NCBI GenBank assembly: GCA_001430745.1 | Contig: KQ482042.1 | Coordinates: 1,329,388 to 1,393,387 of the forward strand | Length of the DNA: 64,000 nt | Origin: Auxenochlorella pyrenoidosa | Taxonomy: Eukaryota > Chlorophyta > Trebouxiophyceae > Chlorellales > Chlorellaceae | Direction: 5' to 3' | Shown: positions 33,501 through 44,626 of the stretch, piece by piece | Numbering within the stretch: the first letter of the stretch is position 1 | Layout: each line of letters starts with the position of its first letter | The notes under the pieces: generated by a model | Told to the model about the DNA's origin: nothing | Database searches by the model: none | What the model saw: only the letters and a program-made list of their open reading frames with translations | Made by a program: the position numbers and the translations under genes

Positions 33501-33786
33501 TCTCGGAGCTCCACCCTTCTGTCTGTGAGCGTTTATCAGGTCTTTGCCTTCCTCAGGATGTGCCCCATTGTGTGCTCGCGGCGCTCAGACCTGGCATGCG
33601 CCCTGCCCTCCCCCCCCGGGCTGCAGCGCCGGCTTTCACCGCGCCAAGCCGCTGCACCGGGACTACCTGCACATTGGCCCCACCATGCGCGCATCCGCCT
33701 ACATCTACAACACAACAGACGAGATCCAGCAGTTTGTGGCAGCCCTGCGGGACTGTGCGGAGGCGCAGCGGCAGCAGCAGGGCTGA
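30580..33786 (+). CDS. SufS/NFS2-like cysteine desulfurase homologue with altered active site
   Basis: This is a PLP-dependent class V aminotransferase fold of the SufS group, which in plastids supplies sulfur for Fe-S clusters. Thirteen exons close in phase to 424 residues: 30580-30720, 30821-30885, 31036-31138, 31246-31302, 31461-31511, 31631-31738, 31941-32018, 32189-32328, 32496-32594, 32768-32852, 33019-33117, 33324-33412 and 33627-33786. Landmarks are [57 protein letters not shown] and [20 protein letters not shown] (Schiff-base Lys in SGHK). Later come [31 protein letters not shown] and [17 protein letters not shown]. Where the family has RxGHHC(A/T)xPL, this protein reads [11 protein letters not shown], so the persulfide-forming Cys is Arg. 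There is no clear transit peptide. The intron after NATE starts with GC (31139). It may be inactive as a desulfurase or have another PLP role. Confidence 0.87.
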
Positions 33787-34071
33787 CAGAAAAGGGTGGG
33801 CTCGGCGTGGCTCTGGCCGCTTTACAGCGGGGGGGTGCACGCCCGAGGCAGCAAGAGGTGGCCCAGGCGTCTTGCTGATGAGGGGAACTCATGGGCATGC
33901 GTTGCTGTGGAGTTGATTGCGGCTCATCACATATGGTTTTTGGGACGCTCGGTGCACAAACAAGCCCTATCGTTGGATCGGTAGACAAGAGGCAAGGGGA
34001 TGGCATTTGTGAAAAGCAGCGATGACATGCTCAGCAGTGGGCCGGCCACAAGATCCCAGCCGCTGTTCGGA
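33787..34071. other. Convergent 3' intergenic region
   Basis: It lies between the SufS-like stop (33786) and the PAN-protein stop (34072 on the minus strand). It should hold the two 3' untranslated regions. Nothing else is recognisable. Confidence 0.4.
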
Positions 34072-37000
34072 TCAGCGCTGCAGGATGGGCGGCGGGGAGG
34101 GGTCTGGCACAGCCCGCACCCCGGTGTGGACCTGCTCCTGGAACAGAACTTTGTTGGAACTCGAGTCCAGGACCAAGACGGTGACGCATGCACCTGCACA
34201 TGGGGGTGCGCAGCGCGTGCGTGAGCAGGACGGCCCATGCAAGCAGAGGGAACACGCCTGCCCGCGATGCTCCCCATGGCCCCGCAGTGCCAGCTGCCCC
34301 TTGCCCTGCCTACCAGCGCCCGTTTGGTCGCAGCCCTGAACGAATGCCTGTACCAGGCTGCAGCGCAAGTGGGGCGAGACAAGTGCGGGGGCAAGCTGTC
34401 AGCAGGGGAGCCGCGCTGCAACTTGAAAGATATCATCCAACACCCCGGGTTGAAATACAATGACGGCGCCTCGGCTCGCAGCCTCAGCAGCTCAGTGCGC
34501 GCATCTCACGCTGCCTGCGGCACAGGCGGCGACGCCTGCTGTGCTCAGCCCCTCCATGGGCCACCCCGGCCCCCCAACCCCGCACCCCTGGTTCGCCTCA
34601 CCCCATGACTTGTGTCGGGTCGTGCATCTCGGGCGAGTCGACGAGGGCACGGAAGGCTGCGCTGCTGTCAGAGTCATCGGCGCAGACCTTGGTGGTGAGG
34701 CAGTAGGCCGCCACCGCCGCGTCCTCCCCCCCGGCGGCCAGGGCCTCCACCAGCAGGGGAGCGGCCTGCTCTGCCAGGGAGCACATGCGTGCGGCAAAGG
34801 CCTGCGGGGGTCGGGGAGCGCTGCGGCACAGTAAGCTCTGGGTTGGCTGCCTGAGAGGGGAGCACAGCCATGGTGGAGGCTCGGCCACGCACAGCGCAGC
34901 GCTGGCAGCACGCTCACATCAAGCTTGGCCTGGGGCGGTGGATAATTGGCAGATGGCCCTGCGGCAAGGAAGGCTTGACAGGGCTGCGTGTGCGAGGCGG
35001 GTGTGCATAGTGCAGGCGACGGGCGCATGCTTGAGGTACACGCATTGTCGCCCGTGAGGCAGGTAGGCAGTCAGCGTGTGAGCCATGGCAGGGCTAAGAT
35101 AGGCTAGGAGAGGCAGGGGGAGGCTTGGAGGCGGCCGGCCCTCACCCCAGGTCGAGTTGGGCGTGGGCACAAACTCGCCAATGACTGCGCTGTACTCGCT
35201 GCACTCCCCCTCTGCGCCGCCAGATACTGCCAGGTAAATGTTGCCCGCAGGCACCGTCTCAGACCCGCCTGCTGCCTGGCCGCTGCAGCCCGCAGTGATG
35301 TCTTGGCTGCAGGCAGAGCGCCAATGGGAAGCCAAGTGGGCAAGGTCTTGCCGCCAGCACAAGACAGTGACGCGCTTCCTAGCGGTTCGGGGAACTGCCG
35401 GCCAGGCAGTGGTGGCTAAGAGGCCGGGCTGCCAGCCCAGCCAGGCACCGCAGGAACCAGCACACATCGCCACGACTCACAAGGGAAGGGTCACAATCAG
35501 ATCGTTGGATGCCGTCAGCGTATCCTTGCACGCTGAGCCCAAGGCGTCCAGCGCAGCGCAGCACGGGGAGAAGGGCGATGTGGCGACCCCGCCGCAGCTG
35601 GCAACCGCCTGTTGGAAGCCCGGCAGGCAGCCCTGGGGCGTGTCGGGGGCCGGGCCCACGTGCACCGCTGTGCTATAGATCACACCCTTTGAGATGGGGC
35701 TCTCCACCACCAGGCTGCAATCAGTTCCAGGCCAGGGAGGGCGCAGTGCGTTCAATGCAACTGTCTACCGCGCTACGTAATCATTACGTAATGCCTGCCA
35801 CCCGTTGCACATGCGATCGCACATGCGTCAGCAGAAACACATCCACCCGCCTCACCGCCCTGCGGGCTGGCCAGGCAGCCCTTCGCGCGCGCGCTGCTGC
35901 GCAGCTGGAGCCCTGACCTGACGCAGAAGTTGATGCCATCGGCATCTGCCGCCGCCACCATGGCGCGTGCATATTTGAGCGCGGTGGCCGGGGAGTTGAG
36001 CGCCTCGCCGTTGATCAGCTCGTCGGCCAGCCAGTCCCACAGCGCAGCCTGGTCCCCCTCGCGGCAGGTGTAGAAGTACATGGCCGCCAGGGCAACCTGG
36101 GCGGCCGTCCCGCCGGCATCCATGGCGGCCAGCCACTCGGCGGCGGCGCCGGTCCGGTTGGCGCACCAGCGGTCGCCCAGGGCCTGCGGGAGAAGGTGCA
36201 CCGTGGCGGATACAAGGGTGCCCAGGTGTTCGGCAGCGTCGGCTGGCCAGGCGCGAGCAGGCAGGCGCAGCACTGGCATGTGCAGGGCAGCAGCGTACGC
36301 CGGGCCGGCTCTGAAGGCAGGTGCAGGGGCCTTGCTTGGCGCGCACAATGATTTCAGCGTCTGTTGGCATGCCGTTGCCGGTGGCAACTGCAAGCAAGCA
36401 CAGGTGGATAAGTGGCAGGGTGCAGGTCAGCCATCGGTGCTTGCCAGCAGGGCGCCCTCTGTGCACCGTCAGCCGTGCTTGCTGGGGAAGTGGCGGTGCT
36501 GGCTGTGGTGGTTACCTGCTCTGCTCTCTGGGCGTCGCCATTGCTGTCTGAGCCGTGAACACGCCTGTCAAGTTGATAAGGCTACAACTATTGCACAGGC
36601 AAGTCATCCCGCACTCAGGGCTCACCCCATTTCGGGCCGCCACCATCAATAAAGCTGCGCCAGCAAGTAGGGGCAGGGATGGGGGTATGGTGTCCCGCTG
36701 CCCCTAAGCAACAATCAAGTGCCTTCTGCCCAATGTTGGTCCCATGCAACGGGTGAGTGGTGCCCACCAACGCGAACCGCGCACAGCAGCTCAGCCAGCC
36801 TGGTGCACCCGGCACACCTCCTGTTTACTGAATTGTAGTCGGCGCAGACGACTCCATCAGCGACTCCCCTCCACGCCAGCACGACTGCGCCGGCTGGAAG
36901 CTCGGTGCTGTTGCCCCCAAGGCCCGGGACGCCGATGGAGCACGACTCAAGAAGGTCGGTCCTGCACCCAGTTGGTTGGGAAACAAGCATCCGAGTGCAT

Positions 37001-38417
37001 GGTGTCATGCAGGAAGGTATTGCCAACACGCAAATAAATACAGCCCCCTGCCCGCACCATATGTGGGGCCCATATTCCTGGCCTTCAGCCGCGGCGGCCA
37101 TCTGCATTCTGCTTGCGTGCCCCACCCACGATTCCTCCAGCACCAACTAGCACTGCACGCTCACACATTGCCGTCTGCTGCGCCGCTAGTTTCTGCAGGC
37201 TGGCTGGCCACCACGGCGGACAGGCAGGGTGTGCCGAGTGCACTGAGAGCACCGCAGCATTCAAAGCCGGGGTCAGTGCCATTGCCGCAGGTTGCAATGG
37301 CAGCATCGTAGTCGCTGGCGCACTGGGAGGAGACCTGCAGCAGGTTGGCTTGGCAAGGGATGTCGGAGCAGACATCCTGAAAGATTCAGACGGCTGCCAA
37401 GGCGGGGAAAGTTGCAGAGGTAGTGGGCGAGCAAACCTCCCGCTGCCCCACATTGTGCTGAAGGGTGAGCTGCAGCAGTCCAGGCTCCATCGCCCGCCGC
37501 TGTGCTTGCCTGCTGTCCCCGCGTGCAGTGCAGTACACCGTTGCCCGCCGAACACCCTGCAACCAACTGCTCCCCTTCCACAAAGCCAGGCGGCCTCAGC
37601 CCACGCACCTTGTCCACCCATCCACTGACCACCATGCCTTGCTCGGCGCCGTCTTGCCGCTGCGGCTGCCCCCCGCCCGCAAACAGCTGGCACAGGTAGC
37701 CCCCCCCGGTCTCGTCGTAGGACCATTGCCTACAGAAGGGCATGTGCGAGCGTAGGGGGGATGGCTGTGGCCAGGCCTGACAAGCCAGGGACTTGCTGCA
37801 ACAGCATGAAACACACAGCAGGCGACAAGGAGACAGCATGATAGCGCTCAGCCTGCCGGCCTGGATGCTGGCCATGCAAGTGGGCCCGGAAGCGCTGCCC
37901 GCTGCCCTGCAGGGACCCCACCGCCTCACGTGCACTCCTCGTTTCTCTGGCAGTCGAGACAGCACCTGCGAGGGGGGGCTCAGAGTGTCAATGCTGCCAC
38001 GGCCTGCAAGGGGCATGAATGTCCTCTCCCCAGCCCCCACCCCCCTTTCGAGCTGGCTGGACTGCTTGAGGAGCGAGTTTGTGCTGGTCCAGGCACCTGT
38101 TCCAGCTGCGCTGCTCCTTGTAGGTGATGTCCTTGAGCTTCTGGCCCCCCACCCAGCGCCTCCCTATGTATGGATGGCATCCGCCGCCCGAGGACCTGCG
38201 CGGTGGTGTGCCCAGCAGCAGGGACAGGGTGCAGGCCTGGTCGCTGTCACTCGTGAAAGAGTATGGCCTTCTAACAGGTAGAGATAGGGCAGGAGACTAG
38301 GGTGCATGCAACGCTGAGGAGAACATGAGGAGCTCACCGGGATTCATTCTGACCGCTGGCGCAGAGCAGTGCAGCAAGGAGCAGGACTCCTCGGAGCAGG
38401 TCGAAGCCCGCAAGCAT
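34072..38417 (-). CDS. Secreted PAN/Apple-domain protein with two copies of a Cys-rich unit
   Basis: This is probably a cell-surface or extracellular protein of unknown function. Exon 1 (38417-38338) is a signal peptide: MLAGFDLLRGVLLLAALLCA followed by SGQNESR. Exon 2 (about 38276-38098) and the next two exons form a PAN/Apple-like module: CHPYIGRRWVGGQKLKDITY, RCCLDCQRNEECTQWSYDET, GGGYLCQLF and MVVSGWV. Three motif boxes then occur twice in the same order. Box A is ASDYDAAIATCGNGTDPGFE-CCGALSALGTPC (about 37350-37190) and GFQQAVASCGGVATSPFSPC-CAALDALGSAC (about 35660-35530). Box B is ELPAGAVVLAWRGVADGVVC (about 36905-36845) and TVPAGNIYLAVSGGAEGECS (about 35255-35195). Box C is ALGDRWCANRTGAAAEWLAA (about 36186) and AFAARMCSLAEQAAPLLVEA (about 34800). 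The last exon ends KVLFQEQVHTGVRAV-PDPSPPPILQR. Several internal exon borders are approximate. Confidence 0.62.
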
Positions 38418-39085
38418 CTGCGACACGAAATTGGGACCTCCTGGAGCATATGTGATGCCTTTGATTGAAAACAAATCCTGACCAGCTGGCGCAAGCAGCC
38501 AAGGCTCTAAAGATTTTAAGCATGCAGCGCGGCAGATGCGGCGTCGCCGCTGCTACTGCCGCTAGCAGACTGCACGAAGCCCTCGCTTGAACCGCACGCA
38601 CGCACATGCACACAAGAGCGATCAAGAACTTGCGTCCCACCTCTTGGGCTGGTTGCGCTGCTAAAAAGCGAGCGGTCCACACCCACTCGCGAAGCGCAAG
38701 GGTTTTGTCCGGAGCGTCGGCAGTGTCGCAGGGTTCGTCAGTCCCCAGCGCCAAATCGGCTGTGTCGATGTCCCGATTTTCGAGGGCAGCAGTGGCAAAG
38801 GGAACACGGCAGTACTGCGAACAAGGTCCTCCTCGAGGCCACTTGCCTCCAGATCGTCGCTGCAAACTTACACAAGTCGATGGGAGCAAACACGCAGCGC
38901 GATGTGCCGGGCAGCTTCCTCCCCAGCAGCGCACAGCATGAGCTGCCAGCCGCCACTGGCTGGGACTTTCGGCGCTGCATCGATTGGGTCGGCATTGCAC
39001 AAGGGGCGGGGCACATGTGTCATGCTGCTCCCTGCTGCCCTTGTCGGTCTTCAGCTCGCTGGCAAGCTCCAGGCAGCTGCCCTCG
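38418..39085. other. Intergenic region between two minus-strand genes
   Basis: About 0.67 kb holds the promoter of the PAN-protein gene and the 3' region of the plastid-targeted unknown. Open frames exist on both strands, for example about 110 codons from 38606 on the plus strand. None has splice sites, motifs or composition that I can support as a gene. Confidence 0.4.
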
Positions 39086-41366
39086 TCAGTAGTCGGCCGC
39101 GGGCGAGTCAAAGTCGTCGTACTCGCCGCTCTCCTCGCCCTCGTCGTCATACTCCCCCATCAAGTCCTTGAGCGACTCCTCATCCCACCCGCCGAGAATG
39201 TCCTCCTACAGGCGGGGTGTTGGCAACGGCGGCGGCAGCAGCTGAGGCAGGAGGCCAGGGCCAGGGGAGGCCAAGGTGCGCGAGCTGCCCGCCCTACGGC
39301 ACTGAAGCTGGTCCGGCCTGGGGCCCCAGCGATGGCAGGCACGCTGCCCAACATGCAGTACAGGGCGGCCGCCCTTGCTTCCCGGTCCATCGCTGTGCAC
39401 AGGCTAGGCCCCTCCACCAGGTGCTGGGCAGCCTCCCGGCAGTTCCGCGGGGGACCGGCGGGCGCCCCCTCACCTCCATCTCTGGAGCGGCGCCATCGTC
39501 CGCAATGCCCAGGCCGCCGACGCCCTCCCAGCTATCCCCAAGCGCCTGCACGCCTGCGCTGCCCGCCTGCATGCCCGCCAGCCAGTGCACATCATAGGCC
39601 TGGTGGGGGGGGGGGGGGGGGGGCACGGGAGGGAAACAGACAGGGGCTTAGCCTTGCTGGCACGGCGTCGAGGTGGGTAGCAACTAGCGACTGCTGTGCA
39701 TCGCGTGCGGCGTGCTGCAAAGCCGACGGACACGCAGGGCTGGGCTGAGCCAGATGCAGACTGTGACGCTTCACCGGCGCTGCAAGTTTGCTTTGCCCGT
39801 GCTTTGCACCCCTCCAACGCCTGCAACTCCCCCGCAACGCCTGCCCTGGCAGATTGACCCGGCCACCCCAGGGCGCCCGCGCCTCGGCCTCACCGTCTCA
39901 AACTCGCTCTCATCAATGGTGCCCATCTTGCGCGCCTCCTCCAGCGCCGCCAGGTACTCGGCCAGCCGCTGCTGCTCCAGCTGGCTGCGGGCGCAGCGGG
40001 GGGAGGCACCGCCACCGACTGAGACGCGAGCAGGGCAGCCCTGCACCAGGCAGTCGGCTCGGCTGCAGCCGTGCAAAAGCCTTGGGGCGTTTCTCATGGG
40101 TGGACGCCCGGCAGGCAGCGCCCCCTGTGTGCATGGCTGCGCCACGCTGGGCGCCCCAAGCGCACCTCAGCGCGGGCGCCGAGTTGATGCGCGCCTTGAC
40201 CGCGTTCTCCCAGTCGGGCAGGCTCTGGATGGTGTCGATGGTGACCACGTCGTCCCTGCAGGGGCGGCGGGCAGGCAGGGGCGGCGTGAGGCAGCCCAGC
40301 CATGAAGCGACAGTCGCCTGGGCGCGGCGCAGCGTGCTGCGCCACCACCAGATGCGCCCCACGTTCAACAGGCAGATAAACGCCAGTGCCAGCGTTGGCA
40401 GCCCCTGGAGTGGTGTGTGGAGTGGCCAGGCGCGCCCCTCACCGTATGCGCAGGCGCAGGTCCTGGGGCGGCGTGTCGGGCGGCGCGAGGCGGTGCACCT
40501 CGCAGCGCGACAGCGTGGCGGCCTTGCCGTCCATGACGTAGATGGTGTCAAAGCTGAGCTGCACCTCGGGCTCCGAGGCCACCTGGGGGATCAGGTAGTA
40601 GCGCCACACCTGTGCAGGCCAGGGAGCGGGGCGGCAGGGGCGGCGGTGGGTGGGACTGCAAAGCCGGCAGGCGCAGGCAGGAGAGCCGGACGTGCCTCCA
40701 CGCCGCGAGACACGCAGCAGGGCCAGGTGCCCTTGCAGGCGGCCCCTGCCCCCCCACCCACGCCCAGCGGGAACGGCTGCAGGCGCCGCCCGGCCCTCAC
40801 CCACGACTTGGGCTCCTTGCCCCCGATGGCGTCCCCCGGGTAGTAGCTGTACCAGGGCGTCACCATGTACCGCTGCTGCCCCTGGGCCACGCTGTCCAGC
40901 CCCTGTGGCCGCCGCCACGCGCTGCTGCTGTAGTCGACGGCGTCGTCGCTGCTGCCGTCCACCTCTGTGTTCACGTACGAGTCGTGCAGGTCCAGCTGGC
41001 CGTCGGGGCTCTCCGCCACCAGGAACTCGCAGCCCTCCTGCCAGGTGGGGCCAGGCAATCAGGGCAGGGTGGGCAGGGAAGGCTGAGGAGGGAGAGCGAG
41101 CCTTCAGGAGGCGCGGCAGCGGCAAGGCGTGGCGCTGTCTTGCATTGCCTTTATGGGCGCATTGATCTGTGTTCCAATGTGCTGAACCTCACCAGCTGGA
41201 AGGAACGGTACCCTGGCCGTCCGGCTACCAGCTCGGCCGGCTGCTCCCCCTCCTCTGTTGCCTCTGTCGCTGCCGCCGCTGCCGCCAGTGAGCGCCGCCG
41301 CCGTGCCCTGCTGCTGCCGCAGCACTGCTGCTGCTGCCGTGAGGAAGCTTGGATTGCTGCCACCAT
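39086..41366 (-). CDS. Plastid-targeted protein of unknown function with acidic C-terminus
   Basis: I do not recognise the family. The ATG at 41366 begins MVAAIQASSRQQQQCCGSSR, then Arg and Ala runs, typical of a chlorophyte chloroplast transit peptide; an in-frame ATG at 41525 is an alternative. Later exons read PGYRSFQLV (ending about 41192), EGCEFLVAESPDGQLDLHDS, MVTPWYSYYPGDAIGGKEPK (about 41040-40803) and VWRYYLIPQVASEPEVQLSF (about 40608-40443). They continue with DDVVTIDTIQSLPDWENAVK (about 40255-40168), EYLAALEEARKMGTIDESEF (about 39985-39892), AYDVHWLAGMQAGSAGVQAL (about 39599-39472) and LGGWDEESLKDLMGEYDDEG with a Glu/Asp-rich end (39208-39086). The exon beginning near 39599 follows a 19-base C tract on its sense strand. 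The gene is head to head with another chloroplast protein gene, which supports a plastid role. Confidence 0.6.
39605..39623 (-). other. G19 (sense-strand C19) tract at a 3' splice site
   Basis: Nineteen Gs on the plus strand read as Cs just before the CACCAG acceptor of the exon that begins AYDVHWL on the minus strand. No T interrupts it. Confidence 0.75.
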
Positions 41367-41790
41367 GGGTCTGCCACCTCGCCAGCCCGCTTCTTGCTGC
41401 TGACAGGTGCCCAACGCCGGCATGGGAGGCTGGGCGCTGCGGCAGACAGCCTCCCGGCCGCTGTTCAGCCGAGCAGCATGTTGCAGCTGCATGCACGCCG
41501 CTTGCAGCGCGGCGCACTGCGACATGGTGGTCGCCCGCAAAAACTGTGCAAAGGGAGAGCAGATACGGCCGTTCTATCCTTGCCGACAGTAATCAGCAGG
41601 TGCAATGCTCCAGCTAGAATGCATGCAATCAACAGTGGGTGCCTGCCCGCAGACCACGTGCTGTGCTGGCCGGCCGCAGCTGCCAGCCACCACAAGGAAG
41701 CACTTGAAGGGGCGATGGCGATTGTCGCCTGTTCATCGGCATCGGCACAAACATTCTCATCCAGTCAAAACGCCTGTAGGACCCTCCGCT
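41367..41790. promoter_or_regulatory. Divergent promoter region of two chloroplast-protein genes
   Basis: This 424-bp segment separates the starts of the plastid-targeted unknown (-) and the thylakoid-lumen pentapeptide protein (+). If the minus-strand gene uses the ATG at 41525, the region shrinks to 265 bp. No TATA box or other gene is evident. Confidence 0.45.
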
Positions 41791-44002
41791 ATGTCGAGCG
41801 CTATTCTGCTGTCGTCCAGCGCTGGCGTGGCTGGCGCTCGCCAGATCCGGCAGCAACGCAGCCGCCGTGTGGCCGCAGTGCAGTGCAGCGCTCACCAGCA
41901 GCAGCAGGGCGGGCCGCTGGCGGTGGGCGCAGGCGCCCTGGCAGCAGCGATCCTGCTGGTGTCCACGCCGGCCGGGGCAGAGCTGAACAAGGTGAGGGGG
42001 TCGACTGTGGGACATGAGCAGTAGCTGTGAATGGTTACGGGTGGCTAGCAGATGTATGCCAGCGGAGCCCATGGCAATGTCGACCTGCTCTCCCTTGGCC
42101 AGCACGTAACTCGCAACGCAAGCTCCTGTTCTTGAGGTATGCACCATGCCCTTCGCTACCCCTGTTGCAGTATGAGTATAACGCAGGCGGAGAGGTGAGC
42201 AGCAGCTTATCATATAGACGAGCAGGAGATGGTTGGAGCGCGGCAGGGCCTCGTTGCGCTGGCCGGGCGCCCCTGCAGGTTGTGCAGCTGTCTCACACCG
42301 GCCGCTCTTTTTCTTCTCCAAACTCTGTCTTCACAAGTGCAGTTCGGCGTGGGCACAGCCCAGCAGTACGGCGAGGCAGACGTGAAGGTGAGGCGGGGTT
42401 TTATGGCGAGGGGACAAGAGTCGATCATGCTGCATGTCGCACGTGGCGCCGCCTGCACCCCTGGCTGGCACGATGTTGCCGACCCCGTGTCCGCCCCGGC
42501 AGCAGTGCCCTCCCTTACAGCCTGCCCTCCCCATGTCCTCCTCTTCCCCTGCAGGGCCGGGACTTTAGCAAGCAGGACCTGCAGCGCAGCAACTTCACCT
42601 CGGCCGATGCGCGCGACGCCAACTTTGCGGGCTCCAACCTGCAGGCGCGCCCCCCGGCAGCCCCGGCGCACCGTGCCCATGCCAGCCCGCCAGAAGGCGG
42701 CATTGGTAGAAGCAGGCTGCGTGTCCCCCCTTGCACAGCCCGCGCATTCAGTTGGTGCAGGTTTGGCAGAGGCTTGAGCCTCACCCCCCTAGCTTCCTCC
42801 CCCCCAACACCCACCTCAACCCCCCGCCCCCCCCCCGCAGGCCGCCTACTTCATGAAGGCGGTGCTGGCGCGCACCAACTTTGAGAACGCCGACCTGTCT
42901 GACGCGCTCATGGACCGCGCTGTGATTGTGGAGGCCAACCTCAAGGGAGCCATCCTGCAGGTGCCCGGGCGCCCCGCCCGCTGTGGGCGCTCTGCCGTGC
43001 CTGCTGAGTGCTGTGTGCGGTGGTTAGGGTGTGCGGCAGCTCGCCAGGCTGGCCAGGCACGTGCAGCGGGCCCGTGGGAAACCCCGGCCGCAGACGGGCA
43101 CGGCGGGACGCCGGCAGGCGCCAGCTCCACGGGTGCAGAGTGCGTTGGCGGGCCGGCGACGAAAGCGCCTTTTGTCTTAAACAAAGGGTCGCCGCCGTGT
43201 GATCGGCTCTGCGCCACCAGAGCATGCTCCTGCTCAGCCGCCCTGGCGCCACCGTCCTGCTGCAGCGCGCCGTGCTGACGCGCAGCGACCTCGCGGGCGC
43301 AGACATCTTTGGCGCCGGTGGGTTGCCCAGCCCCGGGCTCTGTGCGCTCTTTCAAGGCAGCGTTCAACCTCGCATGTGGCAGCGCCCGCTGGCCAGCCTA
43401 GCTTGCCGCGCCTGCCTTGTTTGGGCCAAAAAGCTGGCGGGGCGGGTGTACAGAGCCCTCTGGCCAACGCTGCCTTCCCTCCCGCCTGCTGCAGACTTCA
43501 CCAACGCTCTGGTGGACAAGTCGCAGCAGATGGTGAGTCCACAGGCGTCAGCCGGTTCACGTCAGGCCCGCAAGCGGCCCTCCCTGCTTGCCCTTGATAC
43601 ATGTACTCCTGCAGCCCCTCCCATCTGCCACCCAACCTGTGCGATGCCTGCCTGCTCCCCTGCCCCTCTGCCCCCTCCCCAGGCGCTCTGCAAGTATGCC
43701 GACGGCGTCAACCCCGTGACTGGCATCAGCACCCGCAAGTCCCTGGCCTGTGGCAGCTCCCGCCGCTTCAAGGCCTCCTCGCCCAGCAACCCCGAGGGCC
43801 CGCAGGCGCGCCACGCTGCCAGCTGCTGCTCGCATGCGCATTGGGCGTGGGACCTGCCATTCTGCGGTTGATGCAGCTGTGCAGGGGTGCAGCTGTACGC
43901 GTGCCGACAGTGCTGGCCCCCACACCCGGATTGTCTGCGCTGCAGGTGTCCCAGGAAGAGAAGGACGCATTCAACGCCAGCGTGCCTGTCTACCGCCAGT
44001 GA
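41791..44002 (+). CDS. Thylakoid-lumen pentapeptide-repeat protein (TL15/TL17.4-like)
   Basis: This is a small right-handed beta-helix protein of the thylakoid lumen; plant relatives are TL15 and TL17.4, whose exact role is unclear. Nine exons close in phase to 249 residues: 41791-41991, 42171-42194 (24 nt), 42343-42387, 42555-42644, 42841-42960, 43266-43317, 43495-43532, 43683-43805 and 43946-44002. The N-terminus has an Arg-rich transit part (RQIRQQRSRRVAAVQCSAHQ), then a hydrophobic lumen-targeting segment ending in a signal-peptidase-like site (LAAAILLVSTPAGAELNK). Pentapeptide coils A(D/N)Lxx follow: SKQDLQRSNFTSADARDANF, ARTNFENADLSDALMDRAVI, EANLKGAILQ, RSDLAGADIFGADFTNALVD. The tail CKYADGVNPVTGISTRKSLA matches the plant lumenal family. 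Two introns (42645-42840 and 43806-43945) appear to start GCGCGC after CAG, not GT. Confidence 0.9.
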
Positions 44003-44626
44003 AGCGCGCCCAACTTCCCTTGGCCCGGATGCCCAATGAGGGCAACTCTGCAGGGACAGGCCGAACTGATTTAAGAGCTGGGGTTCTGTCCCAACGTGAA
44101 TGCCACTCTTCCCATCCTCCTCTGCCTCTGAAAGTATGATGCCTGCTCGCAAGCAAGCAGCCGCGCCCCCTTGCACTTTCCTGCGTCCTGAATTCCTTCC
44201 CACACGTGCCTGCCGAACACTTCGTCCCCACATGCGCCGGCAGAACCGCAGCTCGCTGCACCTCTGCCCTCTTTCCTGGCCATGCCGGCGCTTTCTCTGG
44301 GCCACCCATTTTGCCCCCTGCCTGTACTATGGTTTCAATCGTCATCCACTGCAGCCCCGCACGACCCCCCGTGCCCTGCACGTGCCACCGCCAAGTTTTG
44401 ATCGATCATATGTTGCATCGCGCAGCAGCTCATGTGAATGCACACGCAGTCACAACCGCGATCAAATGGCACAGATCATGCGCAACAAGGACGCGAGCAC
44501 AGCCCAGGCAGACAGCCCACTTGGGGCTGTGGTCAGGCATCAACAGCCGGGTGCTGCCGCCGATGTGGCAGCAGCGTAACGGGCGTGGCAGCTGCAGGGC
44601 ATGCCCGCCCCAGGCCAGGCAGCTGC
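44003..44626. other. Convergent intergenic region
   Basis: About 0.6 kb lies between the lumenal-protein stop (+) and the stop of the small five-exon gene (-). It is AT-richer than the exons around 44390-44480. No RNA gene or coding exon is evident. Confidence 0.4.
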
